A stretch of 64,000 bases of DNA from Acidimicrobiia bacterium UBA5794. GTDB lineage: Bacteria; Actinomycetota; Acidimicrobiia; Spongiisociales; UBA5794. A program made the translations under genes and the position numbers. The stretch spans positions 1 to 64,000 of the forward strand of contig DIDS01000005.1 of the NCBI GenBank assembly GCA_002418265.1, read 5' to 3'. The notes below the pieces were generated by a model, which saw only the letters and a program-made list of their open reading frames with translations, searched no databases and had not been told where the DNA came from. This document shows, piece after piece, positions 24,614 through 32,207 of this stretch (position 1 is its first letter; each line of letters begins with the position of its first letter).

Positions 24614-25840
24614 TCAGTCGGTGTGCGGAGACTCGGGCTCGTCGGCTGACGTCGCGACGACGGGAATCTCTCCCGTCCGGCGCTTTCGGTGTGGGTCCGG
24701 TTCTTCAAACATCGCGACAGATGCCTCCTCCCACGTCTGGCCGAGCACCCGTGTCCGCCACCAATGCCCAACGAGAATCTTGAGCGATGCGGTCAGTGGC
24801 ACGGCAACAATGACTCCCCAAATGCCGGCCATGGCACCACCGAGCACGAGCACCAGCAGGGTCACGGTCGGATGGAGTCGTACGGTGGCCTGAAGAACCG
24901 TTGGGGAAACGAAGTTGTTGTCAATCTGCTGCACCGCGACCGCTACCACGATTGCCCACACGACCATCCCGAAATCGCCCGTAGTCAGGGCGACAATCAC
25001 ACCCAGCGCTCCCCCGATCCATGGTCCGAGGAAGGGCACGATGTTCAACACGCCACCGATCAGGCCGATCAGTAGCCAGAACTCAAGGCCGATGAGCCAA
25101 TACCCAAGTGACAGCAACGAACCAACGATCAACGCAACGACGAGCTGGCCCCGCAGGAATCCCCCGAGTGCGGCGTTCAACTGATTCCCAAGGTGGATGG
25201 CTTCAGACTGTCGCTCTGGCGGGAAGATCCCGGCAATACGACGACCCGTCGAGGGAAGGTCGACCAAAAAATAGAACGCCAGGACTGGCCCGATCAGGAA
25301 CACAAGGATGAACTCAAAGATGCCCGCTGTGATGCTGCCAACGTTGGCGGTGAGCAGGTGAATCAACGTGTCGCGGTTATCGGGATCATTGAGATAGTCC
25401 AAGAGATCCTGGTAGTTCCACACTGCTACGTTCTCGAATCCGAGATCGGCAAGAACACCGCGGATCTGAGATGCCGTGTCATCAAAAATGTCTGGAAAGC
25501 GTTCGACGAGCGACTGAGCTTGATCCACCATGTCGGGAGCCACGAGCACCAGGATCAGTGCCAACCCGGCAAAAAAGGTGAGAAAACCAAGCATCGCCCC
25601 GACAATCCTCGGTACACCACGGTCGTGGAAAAACGTCACCATCGGGTTCAACACAAACACGATGACAACTGCCAGCAACAACGGGGCAAAGATGATCCGA
25701 CCGCGATCAAGGATCCAGAATGCCGCGACGACCAGAATCAGGACACCGATCACCGACCAGGAGAACATCCCGAGCCGGCGCACCACAGTACCGAGATCTT
25801 CCGACGGAGATCCGTCGAGTCCTGGTTGTTCGTCAGCCAC
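24614..25840 (-). CDS. AI-2E/PerM-family transporter
   Basis: A 408-residue membrane protein of the AI-2E family transporter group (PerM/YdiK type) with about eight membrane segments. Recognisable stretches are LLLAVVIVFVLNPMV near the N-terminus, GGFLRGQLVVALIVG, GLIGGVLNIVPFLGPWIGG and the C-terminal HPTVTLLVLVLGG. Family members export autoinducer-2 or act as Na+/H+ antiporters; the substrate here is unknown. The start is a GTG with TACAAT 6 nt upstream, predicting a leaderless transcript. Convergent with the lipoprotein gene, separated by the heptamer array. Confidence 0.9.
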   Translation of the reverse strand: MADEQPGLDGSPSEDLGTVVRRLGMFSWSVIGVLILVVAAFWILDRGRIIFAPLLLAVVIVFVLNPMVTFFHDRGVPRIVGAMLGFLTFFAGLALILVLVAPDMVDQAQSLVERFPDIFDDTASQIRGVLADLGFENVAVWNYQDLLDYLNDPDNRDTLIHLLTANVGSITAGIFEFILVFLIGPVLAFYFLVDLPSTGRRIAGIFPPERQSEAIHLGNQLNAALGGFLRGQLVVALIVGSLLSLGYWLIGLEFWLLIGLIGGVLNIVPFLGPWIGGALGVIVALTTGDFGMVVWAIVVAVAVQQIDNNFVSPTVLQATVRLHPTVTLLVLVLGGAMAGIWGVIVAVPLTASLKILVGHWWRTRVLGQTWEEASVAMFEEPDPHRKRRTGEIPVVATSADEPESPHTD

Positions 25841-25846
25841 GACCCG

Positions 25847-25852
25847 ATTGTA
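25847..25852 (-). promoter_or_regulatory. -10 box of a leaderless promoter for the AI-2E/PerM-family gene
   Basis: TACAAT on the minus strand ends 6 nt before the GTG at 25840; no ribosome site. Confidence 0.55.
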
Positions 25853-25900
25853 CGGGGTGGCGAGCGTTCAGCGAGGAACCCACCGCTCTCGGGAGTCCAT

Positions 25901-25914
25901 AGCTGAAAGCTGTG
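25901..25914. repeat. two 7-bp units (AGCTGAA, AGCTGTG)
   Basis: A minimal copy of the AGCTGTG-class heptamer repeat, in the gap between the transporter gene and tRNA-Thr. Confidence 0.6.
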
Positions 25915-25936
25915 AGTCGCCAACGAAGCGAACCCG

Positions 25937-26010
25937 AGCTGGCGATGGGACTCGAACCCATGACCTGCCGCTTACAAGGCGGCTGCTCTGGCCAACTGAG
26001 CTACGCCAGC
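25937..26010 (-). tRNA. tRNA-Thr (anticodon TGT)
   Basis: A complete cloverleaf on the minus strand: acceptor GCTGGCG/CGCCAGC, D-arm GCTC/GAGC, anticodon arm GCCGC-CTTGTAA-GCGGC with anticodon TGT, and T-arm ATGGG-TTCGAGT-CCCAT. The discriminator is T at 25937 and no CCA is encoded. It lies 7 bp beyond the rlmB stop, on the same strand, so it may be co-transcribed with cysS-rlmB. Confidence 0.96.
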
Positions 26011-26017
26011 GAGGACG

Positions 26018-26758
26018 TCAGGATACCCAACCCCTGACGCGAGCAACCTCGTAGCACGCAAGGGCACTTGCCACAGAAGCGTTGAAGCTCTCAGCCTCCC
26101 CCACCATGGGAATCCGTGCAATGACATCACATCGTTCAGCGACGAGCCTCGACAATCCTGATCCTTCGGAGCCCACGCACACAGCAACCGGTAGTGCCAG
26201 GAGGTCAAGTCCGAGCAATGACCGGTCGGCGATTCCGTCGAGACCGACGCACCATACGCCAAGCTGACTCAGACGTTTCAGCGCATCCGGGATCGACGAT
26301 ACCGATGCGACTGGTAAGAGCTCAAGTGCACCTGCAGCGGCTTTGAACGCTGTCGCACCAAGCGGAGCCGATCGGTTGTGGGACACGACGAGCCCTGACA
26401 TTCCCGATGCGAGGGCCGATCTAGCAGCGGCACCGATGTTTCGTGGATCCTCGACATGGTCGACAACAAGAAGAGCTGGCGTGTCGACGGCAGCAACCAT
26501 GTTCTTGATGGAAACAGTTGGGAGTGATTGTGCTGTTGCAATGATGCCTTGAGGTGCTCCCGTTACGGCACGATCACGAACATCGTCGACAACCTCTACC
26601 CGCGCACCCGCGGTACGGGCGTCTCGGACGAGCTCAGCTATGTCAGTCCGGCTTAGACGACCTCGCTCGACGAACAGCGCCGTAACTCGACCCGCCTTGA
26701 CAGCAGCACGAACCGCGTGGAATCCCTCAAGGTCAGTCCCGATGCCAACGCGTGCCAT
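26018..26758 (-). CDS. rlmB: 23S rRNA (guanosine-2'-O-)-methyltransferase-like SpoU enzyme
   Basis: A 246-residue SpoU-family 2'-O-ribose methyltransferase. The three SPOUT motifs are clear: VDHVEDPRNIGAAARSA (motif 1), VGSEGSGLSRLV (motif 2) and IPMVGEAESFNASVASA (motif 3), which build the knotted SAM site. An N-terminal L30e-like substrate-binding part precedes them. The ATG at 26758 inside the cysS end is chosen because MARVGIGTDLEGFHAV matches the family start. Gene order cysS-rlmB is conserved in actinobacteria. Confidence 0.9.
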   Translation of the reverse strand: MARVGIGTDLEGFHAVRAAVKAGRVTALFVERGRLSRTDIAELVRDARTAGARVEVVDDVRDRAVTGAPQGIIATAQSLPTVSIKNMVAAVDTPALLVVDHVEDPRNIGAAARSALASGMSGLVVSHNRSAPLGATAFKAAAGALELLPVASVSSIPDALKRLSQLGVWCVGLDGIADRSLLGLDLLALPVAVCVGSEGSGLSRLVAERCDVIARIPMVGEAESFNASVASALACYEVARVRGWVS

Positions 26759-28118
26759 CGGCTGTGTCCTCGATCGTGATATGCAACGCTGCCAATCCAT
26801 CCCGAATGGCATCAGCGAGCTCAAAGTCGCGATCGTCTCGCGCTGTGTTCCGCGCCGCCACCAACCCGTCTACGGATGAGGCCGGTACCCCCAAATCGGC
26901 GGCTAGATCGGAGATGTCAACGTCGTCAACTGTTCGGTCATCGATGTCGAGACCGAGAACGGCCAATGTTTCATTGACGGCTGCGACCAAATCGTCTGCA
27001 TCCTCGCCAGCATCCAGCTTGGCGTTGGCGGCCCTCACGGCTTCAAATATCACCGACAGAGCACCTGCCACATCCAGATCATTGTCCATATGCGCCCGAA
27101 ATTCCTCGAGAACCCCAACCTCCGCTTTCGGACCCAAGGCGGGAGAGGTTCGTCTTCGGAATGCCCGCAAGCGACCGAGGCTGCTCTCGGCGTCATCAAG
27201 AGCAGAACGGCTGAAGTCGAGCGGTTTGCGGTAGTGGGTTCGCAGGTAGAACAGCCGCACGGCCATGGGATCCCACTCCTCGAGACTCTCAAGGAGCGTG
27301 ATGAAGTGGCCCGTCGACTTCGACATCTTCTCACCCAAGAGGTTCAGCATCCCGTTGTGCATCCAGTACCTGGCAAATGTCGTTCCGGAGGCCGCCTCCG
27401 ATTGTGCTATTTCGTTTTCGTGGTGCGGAAAGATGAGATCGGTGCCTCCACCGTGGATATCGAACCCGTCGCCGAGGTACCTGACCGCCATCGCCGAGCA
27501 CTCAATGTGCCATCCAGGCCGTCCAGCACCCCACGGGCTCTCCCACTGGGGTTCTCCCGGTTTCGCAGCCTTCCAAAGGGCAAAATCGAGTGCATCGTGC
27601 TTCTGGGCTCCCGGTTCAACCCGATCACCGGTCCGGAGATCATCGAGGTCGTGACGCGATAGCTTTCCGTAGCCCTCAAACGAGCGGACGGAGAAGTAGA
27701 CATCGCCGTCAGATTCATAGGCAACGCCCCGATCGATCAGCTTTTCGATCATCGCAATCATCTCGTCGATGTTCTCCGTTGCCCTTGGCTCAAGGGTGGG
27801 CCGCCAATTGCCGAGCTTGTCATACCCACGAGTGAATGCATCGAATGCGGCAGAGGCGACTTCGGCCGTTGTCTGACCTGATTCATTGGCGCGAAGAATG
27901 ATCTTGTCGTCAACGTCGGTCACATTACGAACGAATACGACCGAGTATCCGATCCACTCGAGGTAGCGCCATAGCACATCGAACGCAACAGCTGACCGCC
28001 CATGTCCGAGATGTGGTTCGGATTGCACGGTCGGACCACACAAGTACACGGTCACCCGCTCGGGGTCGTTCGGCACGAACGGGACAACGGCACGCTCAAG
28101 TGTGTTGTAGATCTGCAT
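26733..28118 (-). CDS. cysS: cysteinyl-tRNA synthetase
   Basis: A 461-residue class I aminoacyl-tRNA synthetase. It has the HIGH-type motif PHLGHGR (about 34-40), the zinc-site cysteines/histidines typical of CysRS (YLCGPTV, the HIECSAMA region, HHENE) and KMSKSTGH for ATP activation. The C-terminal helical anticodon-binding part follows. The ATG at 28118 was chosen; the longer frame overlaps the divergent glpQ-like gene. TACCAT lies 6 nt before it, and no ribosome site is seen. It overlaps rlmB by 26 bp. Confidence 0.95.
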   Translation of the reverse strand: MQIYNTLERAVVPFVPNDPERVTVYLCGPTVQSEPHLGHGRSAVAFDVLWRYLEWIGYSVVFVRNVTDVDDKIILRANESGQTTAEVASAAFDAFTRGYDKLGNWRPTLEPRATENIDEMIAMIEKLIDRGVAYESDGDVYFSVRSFEGYGKLSRHDLDDLRTGDRVEPGAQKHDALDFALWKAAKPGEPQWESPWGAGRPGWHIECSAMAVRYLGDGFDIHGGGTDLIFPHHENEIAQSEAASGTTFARYWMHNGMLNLLGEKMSKSTGHFITLLESLEEWDPMAVRLFYLRTHYRKPLDFSRSALDDAESSLGRLRAFRRRTSPALGPKAEVGVLEEFRAHMDNDLDVAGALSVIFEAVRAANAKLDAGEDADDLVAAVNETLAVLGLDIDDRTVDDVDISDLAADLGVPASSVDGLVAARNTARDDRDFELADAIRDGLAALHITIEDTADGTRWHRD

Positions 28119-28189
28119 CCCGAGATGGTAACGCCACGTTCTCACCGACCTACAGCATCCATTGTGATCAGGCACGGTACTGTCCTCGT
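28119..28189. promoter_or_regulatory. divergent leaderless promoters of cysS and the glpQ-like gene
   Basis: In the 71-bp gap, TACCAT on the minus strand (28130-28125) ends 6 nt before the cysS ATG, and TACTGT on the plus strand (28178-28183) ends 6 nt before the ATG at 28190. Neither start has a Shine-Dalgarno sequence. Confidence 0.55.
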
Positions 28190-28921
28190 ATGCTCCGCAC
28201 CCCCTATGGTCCAGGACCGTTGGTCTACGCCCACCGTGGCGATTCCGCTCACGCCCACGACAACTCGATCGAGGCATTCACCCTTGCCATCGAGGCAGGA
28301 GCCGATGGCATCGAAACAGACGTCAGGCGATCTTCCGACGGCCATCTGATTCTCTCGCACGATGCAACCCATCCCACGCTTGGCGCGCTGTCGAAGTGCA
28401 CGCTCGATGAGATCCGCGACATGGACGATCGGATCCCAACACTGCGGGAGGGTCTCTCTGTGATCCCACGCACGACCTTCGTCAACGTCGAAATCAAGAA
28501 CCACCGCATGGAGCCAGGATTCGACGCCAAACGGACCATCGTCGATGAGACGATCGCCGAACTAGAGAATTATGACGATTCCTCGCGGATCCTCGTGTCC
28601 TCGTTCGACCCATTCGCGGTTGGGCGGGCAAGGCAAATAGCACCTGCCGTAGCCACGGGTCTGCTCGTCACCGGGCACATGCTTCTTGGCGTGGCGACTC
28701 GATGGGCTCGCAGGGCAGGACACAAAACCGTGAATCTCGCGGCATCACATCTCGTGGAGGATCCACGTGGTGTGGTCAACATGGCCGAAGCCCGAGGGCT
28801 CGGCGTCGTTGCTTGGACCATTGACGATCCCAATGAGATCGAACGGCTGTTCCGCCACGGAGTGATCGCCATCGTCACCAATGATCCCGGGGCCGGGCGT
28901 GCGGTCGTCGACTCACTCTGA
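28190..28921 (+). CDS. glycerophosphodiester phosphodiesterase
   Basis: A 243-residue GDPD-family enzyme. It hydrolyses glycerophosphodiesters to glycerol-3-phosphate and alcohol. Catalytic signatures are YAHRGDS (residues 13-19), E-(T)-D in GIETDVRRSSDG, LSHDATH, and VEIKN; the C-terminal WTIDDPNEIERL is also typical. No signal peptide, so cytoplasmic. The ATG at 28190 is favoured because TACTGT lies 6 nt upstream and the frame upstream is antiphase cysS. It converges on ispF with a short hairpin between them. Confidence 0.93.
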   Translation: MLRTPYGPGPLVYAHRGDSAHAHDNSIEAFTLAIEAGADGIETDVRRSSDGHLILSHDATHPTLGALSKCTLDEIRDMDDRIPTLREGLSVIPRTTFVNVEIKNHRMEPGFDAKRTIVDETIAELENYDDSSRILVSSFDPFAVGRARQIAPAVATGLLVTGHMLLGVATRWARRAGHKTVNLAASHLVEDPRGVVNMAEARGLGVVAWTIDDPNEIERLFRHGVIAIVTNDPGAGRAVVDSL

Positions 28922-28949
28922 GTTTGTCAGTCCTGTCGGTAGATGGGCC

Positions 28950-28964
28950 GGAAACGTCGTTTCC
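28950..28964. terminator. short hairpin between convergent genes
   Basis: GGAAAC-GTC-GTTTCC is a perfect 6-bp stem with a 3-nt loop, located between the glpQ-like stop and the ispF stop. It could serve as a weak bidirectional terminator. Confidence 0.45.
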
Positions 28965-29443
28965 TAGCGCGTAACGGTGACGACGGCGTGAGCCGCCAAC
29001 CCCTCACCTCGGCCGATCCACCCCAGATGATCGGTTGTCGTCGCTTTCACGGAGACACGTTCGACGGGCATCGACGCAGCCTCAGCGATCCTCATCCGCA
29101 TGGGTTCTCGATGTGGATTGATGATCACATCCTGAGCAATGATCGTCACATCGACACTTGCGATGGAATAGCCGTCGGCATGGACCATGTCAGCGCAGGT
29201 TGTGAGCATTTCGAGTGAATTGGCGTCAATCGAGCTTTCGGCAATGCTTGGGAAGTGTTGACCGAGATCACCAAAAGCAGCAGCCCCCAGCAAGGCATCG
29301 CACACGGCGTGAACGGCAACATCGGCGTCGGAGGTGCCGATGACACCGGACGAATGCTCGATCGGCACACCACAGAGAACGACTGGCCCCTCACCACCAA
29401 AGGCGTGGGCGTCGTATCCGAACCCAGTCCTCACGTCAGTCAT
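28964..29443 (-). CDS. ispF: 2-C-methyl-D-erythritol 2,4-cyclodiphosphate synthase
   Basis: A 159-residue IspF, the fifth enzyme of the non-mevalonate isoprenoid pathway. Metal-binding D-x-H is in GYDAHAF (residues 9-15). The signature SDADVAVHAVCDALLGA lies at about 38-54, and TTTDHLGWIGRGEG near the C-terminus holds the CDP-binding residues. Full length. It overlaps ispD by 8 bp, so the two are coupled; carD lies upstream. Confidence 0.96.
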   Translation of the reverse strand: MTDVRTGFGYDAHAFGGEGPVVLCGVPIEHSSGVIGTSDADVAVHAVCDALLGAAAFGDLGQHFPSIAESSIDANSLEMLTTCADMVHADGYSIASVDVTIIAQDVIINPHREPMRMRIAEAASMPVERVSVKATTTDHLGWIGRGEGLAAHAVVTVTR

Positions 29444-30062
29444 CCCGCATGACTCCCATCATCTGCTCGGCAAGTTCGAGATCACCGGCAAACGTGATCT
29501 TTATATTGGTTCGATCGCCCGGCACGATTGTCACCGTACCGCCGATACGTTCGAGTAGCCCCGCGTCGTCGGTGACATCATCGTCTGGATCGATCAAGTG
29601 CGCCTCTCGAAGCAGCTTCGCACGAAATGCCTGAGGTGTCTGAACCGCTGCAAGTTGGCTTCGGTCGATTGTTTCAACCACGACGTCACCGTCCACAACC
29701 TTGAGGGTGTCGGTAACTGCGAGTGCCGGAACAACGGCATCGGATTGGCCACTTCGGGCAGCACCAAGCACAGTCGCCACCAGTCGACGAGTGATGAGAG
29801 GGCGGGCAGCATCGTGGATCACGACCCACTCGACACTCTCGGGAACCGCCGCGAGCCCTGCGACAACCGAGTCGCGGCGTCGAGGTCCGCCGGGTACGCC
29901 ACCATCGACGGGTCCGACGACAACCACGGAGTCGATACCCGAGGCTTCAAGGACGGAGACGGATCGTTTCCATAGCGGCAGCCCACCGAGCTGGAGTTCG
30001 TGTTTCGGGCCGCCATATCGCGCACCCGAACCTGCTGCAAGAACGATGGCCCAGACTTTCAC
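29436..30062 (-). CDS. ispD: 2-C-methyl-D-erythritol 4-phosphate cytidylyltransferase
   Basis: A 208-residue IspD, the third MEP-pathway enzyme. It transfers CMP to MEP. The nucleotide-binding loop AIVLAAGSGARYGGPKHE lies at residues 5-22 (consensus lysine present). HDAARPLI, QTPQAFR and DDAGLLE are the usual family blocks. A GTG start is used. It lies 22 bp after carD in an order conserved among actinobacteria, carD-ispD-ispF. Confidence 0.95.
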   Translation of the reverse strand: MKVWAIVLAAGSGARYGGPKHELQLGGLPLWKRSVSVLEASGIDSVVVVGPVDGGVPGGPRRRDSVVAGLAAVPESVEWVVIHDAARPLITRRLVATVLGAARSGQSDAVVPALAVTDTLKVVDGDVVVETIDRSQLAAVQTPQAFRAKLLREAHLIDPDDDVTDDAGLLERIGGTVTIVPGDRTNIKITFAGDLELAEQMMGVMRDD

Positions 30063-30084
30063 CGGGATGGGCCAGCGGTCGACA

Positions 30085-30870
30085 TCAGGCGTCTTCTGGC
30101 ACCTCGACCTTTGGCAGTGCCCGGTCGAGCTTCTTGATGGCGTCTTCCTCAGACAGATCGAGTGAGAACTGCAGCTCAGACACGATGATCAGCCGCGCCT
30201 TGGCGAGCATCCGCTTGAGCGCAGGCGAGATACCTTTCACCTGCTGGGCGTAAGTGAGGTCTCGGACAACCTCTGCCACCTGGAAAATGTCACCAGAATT
30301 GATCTTCTCGGTGAGCAGCTTGTACCAACGGCTCCAGTTCGCTCCCGCTTCCTGGGGCTCGAGTTTGAATGTCGCGAACACCTGCCTCGCCTTGTTCTTG
30401 GAGATGACCGGGCGCACTCCACGCTCAAGGGCGTTTTCCGCTGGAACCTGGATCGTCAGCTGATCTGTTGCAACCTCAAGTATGAAATAGTCGCGCTTTT
30501 CTCCCGCGAAATCGACACGCTGCTTCTTGATGATGGTGGCAGCACCGTGATGGGGATAGACAACCTTGTCACCTACCTCGAAGGGATACTTCTTCGGAGC
30601 AGACTTCTTCGCTCTCGGCTTCTTTTTGGCTGCAGGCTTCTTGGCCGTAGACTTCTTCTTGGCTGCTGGCTTGCTTGCTGCAGACTTCTTGGCCGCAGGC
30701 TTCTTCTTGGCCGCAGGCTTCTTCGCCGCAGGCTTCTTGGCCGCAGTCTTCTTGGCCGCAGGCTTCTTGGCCGCAGTCTTTTTGGCTGCTGGCTTGCTTG
30801 CTGCAGACTTCTTGGCCGCAGGCTTCTTTTTGGCCGCCGGCTCACTCGATGATGGTTTTTTGGTTGCCAC
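30085..30870 (-). CDS. carD: CarD-family RNA polymerase-binding regulator with histone-H1-like N-terminal tail
   Basis: A 261-residue protein. Residues 95-261 are a CarD protein: an RNA-polymerase-interacting domain (FEVGDKVVYPHHGAATI...) followed by the helical DNA-binding domain with the conserved tryptophan in ANWSRWYKLLTEK. CarD stabilises open promoter complexes, especially at rRNA promoters. The first 94 residues are a Lys/Ala/Pro tail of AAKKPAAKK-type units, like histone H1 or HU-PAAKK tails, which ordinary actinobacterial CarD (about 160 residues) lacks. GTG start with GAGG nearby. A TACAAT box sits at 30905-30900 on the minus strand. Confidence 0.93.
   Translation of the reverse strand: MATKKPSSSEPAAKKKPAAKKSAASKPAAKKTAAKKPAAKKTAAKKPAAKKPAAKKKPAAKKSAASKPAAKKKSTAKKPAAKKKPRAKKSAPKKYPFEVGDKVVYPHHGAATIIKKQRVDFAGEKRDYFILEVATDQLTIQVPAENALERGVRPVISKNKARQVFATFKLEPQEAGANWSRWYKLLTEKINSGDIFQVAEVVRDLTYAQQVKGISPALKRMLAKARLIIVSELQFSLDLSEEDAIKKLDRALPKVEVPEDA
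30590..30850. repeat. imprecise coding repeat encoding the Lys/Ala/Pro tail
   Basis: Within the carD 5' part the plus strand repeats ttcttggccgcaggc-like 15- and 30-bp units about fifteen times. Such low-complexity DNA is prone to slippage, so tail length may vary between strains. Confidence 0.8.
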
Positions 30871-31093
30871 AGATCCTCAAGATTTGGTCAGAACGTTGAA
30901 TTGTACTGGTTGCAGGGCTCAGTCGGTCGTCTCGTGCTGTGTAAGCCAACCTCGGCGATGGTGAGGGCGAGTCAGTGGCATCGATTGGCAAGGACACAGG
31001 ACGAAGGCGCACTTGACCGTGCATCAAGGACGAGGACGCAGCCAGCGGCGTCACTGGCCGTCGTCAACGCGGCGAACGTTGGTGGACACAGCA
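30871..31093. other. intergenic region with carD promoter
   Basis: TACAAT (30905-30900, minus strand) is a good -10 for carD, about 30 bp before its GTG. No -35 of consensus type is visible at 17 bp. Nothing else is recognised between carD and the disA stop. Confidence 0.45.
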
Positions 31094-32158
31094 CTAACTC
31101 ACGTTGTCGCCGACAAGACCGACGTCGTCGAGTCGGTCGAGGTACGCACGAATGGTCTGCGCGCGGGTTGCTCCGACGCCTTCGACGCTATCGAGCTGAC
31201 TCACCGAAGCTGTACGAAGCCGTGCGTAGGAACCAAACTTGCGCAGAATTGCTGCAGCCACCGATTCGGGGAGTCTGGGAACGCCAGCAAGCATCCGAGC
31301 TCCCCTCGGCACAACGTGTGAATCAGCTGGAACGAACCCGAGCGCACTTGCTACTGCGGCTGCGTCAAAGAGATCATCGCGGTCAAGGCTGTCGAGTTTG
31401 GAGTAGACCGACGATCCGGCCCGTGGCTTGCGTTTCTGGTAGTCGAAGTTCACGAGTTCGGCGATCTCGTCGACCCCTTCCACGAGATCGCTCGCCTGCA
31501 GTGAGATCACCGATGCCTGATCCCCGAGCTCGGCAGTTATCGGTTCAAGATCCATGGCGAGCAGCCGGATGACTGCGGCTCGTTGCACGACGCCGACGAC
31601 TTCGCGGAACGAGACAACGCCATCTACTTCGTAGCGCTCGAGGCGAGCGACGGATTCGTTGAACTGTCGCCGGAGGCGCTCAAGGGATTGCAGGCGTTGA
31701 TTCGCCTCGTCGAGCAGCGATGTTGCCGATTGAAGCATGAATCGTGCGTTCCCGGAGAACACCACGGCAACGAGGTGCGTCTCTTCGGAGACAGCGAGCA
31801 CGGGACACCCGGTCTGGATGGACAAACGCTCTGCCGTACGAAAGCGGGTACCGGTCTCAGCGGTCGGAATGGACGCGTCAGGCATGAAGTGCACGTTTGC
31901 CCGAAGGATCTTCCCACGCGCATCGTCAACGACGATCCCACCATCCATCTTTGCCAGCTCGGCAACACGCTGAGCGGTAAACGCAGCGTCGGTGAGCATG
32001 AAGCCACCGCTGCACAGCTCGTCCACCACCGGTCCGGAACCGAACAACACCAAAGCACCCGTCCCGTGTTGCATCACGAGTTCGGCGGCGTTGCGCAGCG
32101 GAGTACCCGGTGCAAAACGGCGGAGCAATTCGATGGGAGCGGAAGCCGGGGGCGTCAT
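31094..32158 (-). CDS. disA: DisA-type DNA integrity scanning protein with altered diadenylate cyclase motifs
   Basis: A 354-residue DisA. The N-terminal DAC domain (about 10-150) normally makes c-di-AMP, a linker helical domain follows, and the C-terminal helix-hairpin-helix (VEGVGATRAQTI) binds branched DNA. In the active site the usual DGA reads DGG (residues 72-74) and the usual RHR reads RFR (105-107); surrounding residues (LAKM, IPTAETGT, TAERL) are conserved. Activity may be lowered or lost. It lies 49 bp after radA, the common disA-radA pairing. TACCCT is 8 nt before the ATG. Confidence 0.92.
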   Translation of the reverse strand: MTPPASAPIELLRRFAPGTPLRNAAELVMQHGTGALVLFGSGPVVDELCSGGFMLTDAAFTAQRVAELAKMDGGIVVDDARGKILRANVHFMPDASIPTAETGTRFRTAERLSIQTGCPVLAVSEETHLVAVVFSGNARFMLQSATSLLDEANQRLQSLERLRRQFNESVARLERYEVDGVVSFREVVGVVQRAAVIRLLAMDLEPITAELGDQASVISLQASDLVEGVDEIAELVNFDYQKRKPRAGSSVYSKLDSLDRDDLFDAAAVASALGFVPADSHVVPRGARMLAGVPRLPESVAAAILRKFGSYARLRTASVSQLDSVEGVGATRAQTIRAYLDRLDDVGLVGDNVS

Positions 32159-32207
32159 CTGTGCGCAGGGTAGTCGTCTTGACAGCTTCCGTGGGCCGCC
32201 AATAGCA

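Noticed and set aside
30547..30964. Leu/Ala/Gly-rich plus-strand frames opposite carD
   Set aside because: They are the mirror of the repetitive Lys/Ala/Pro tail of carD, not genes.
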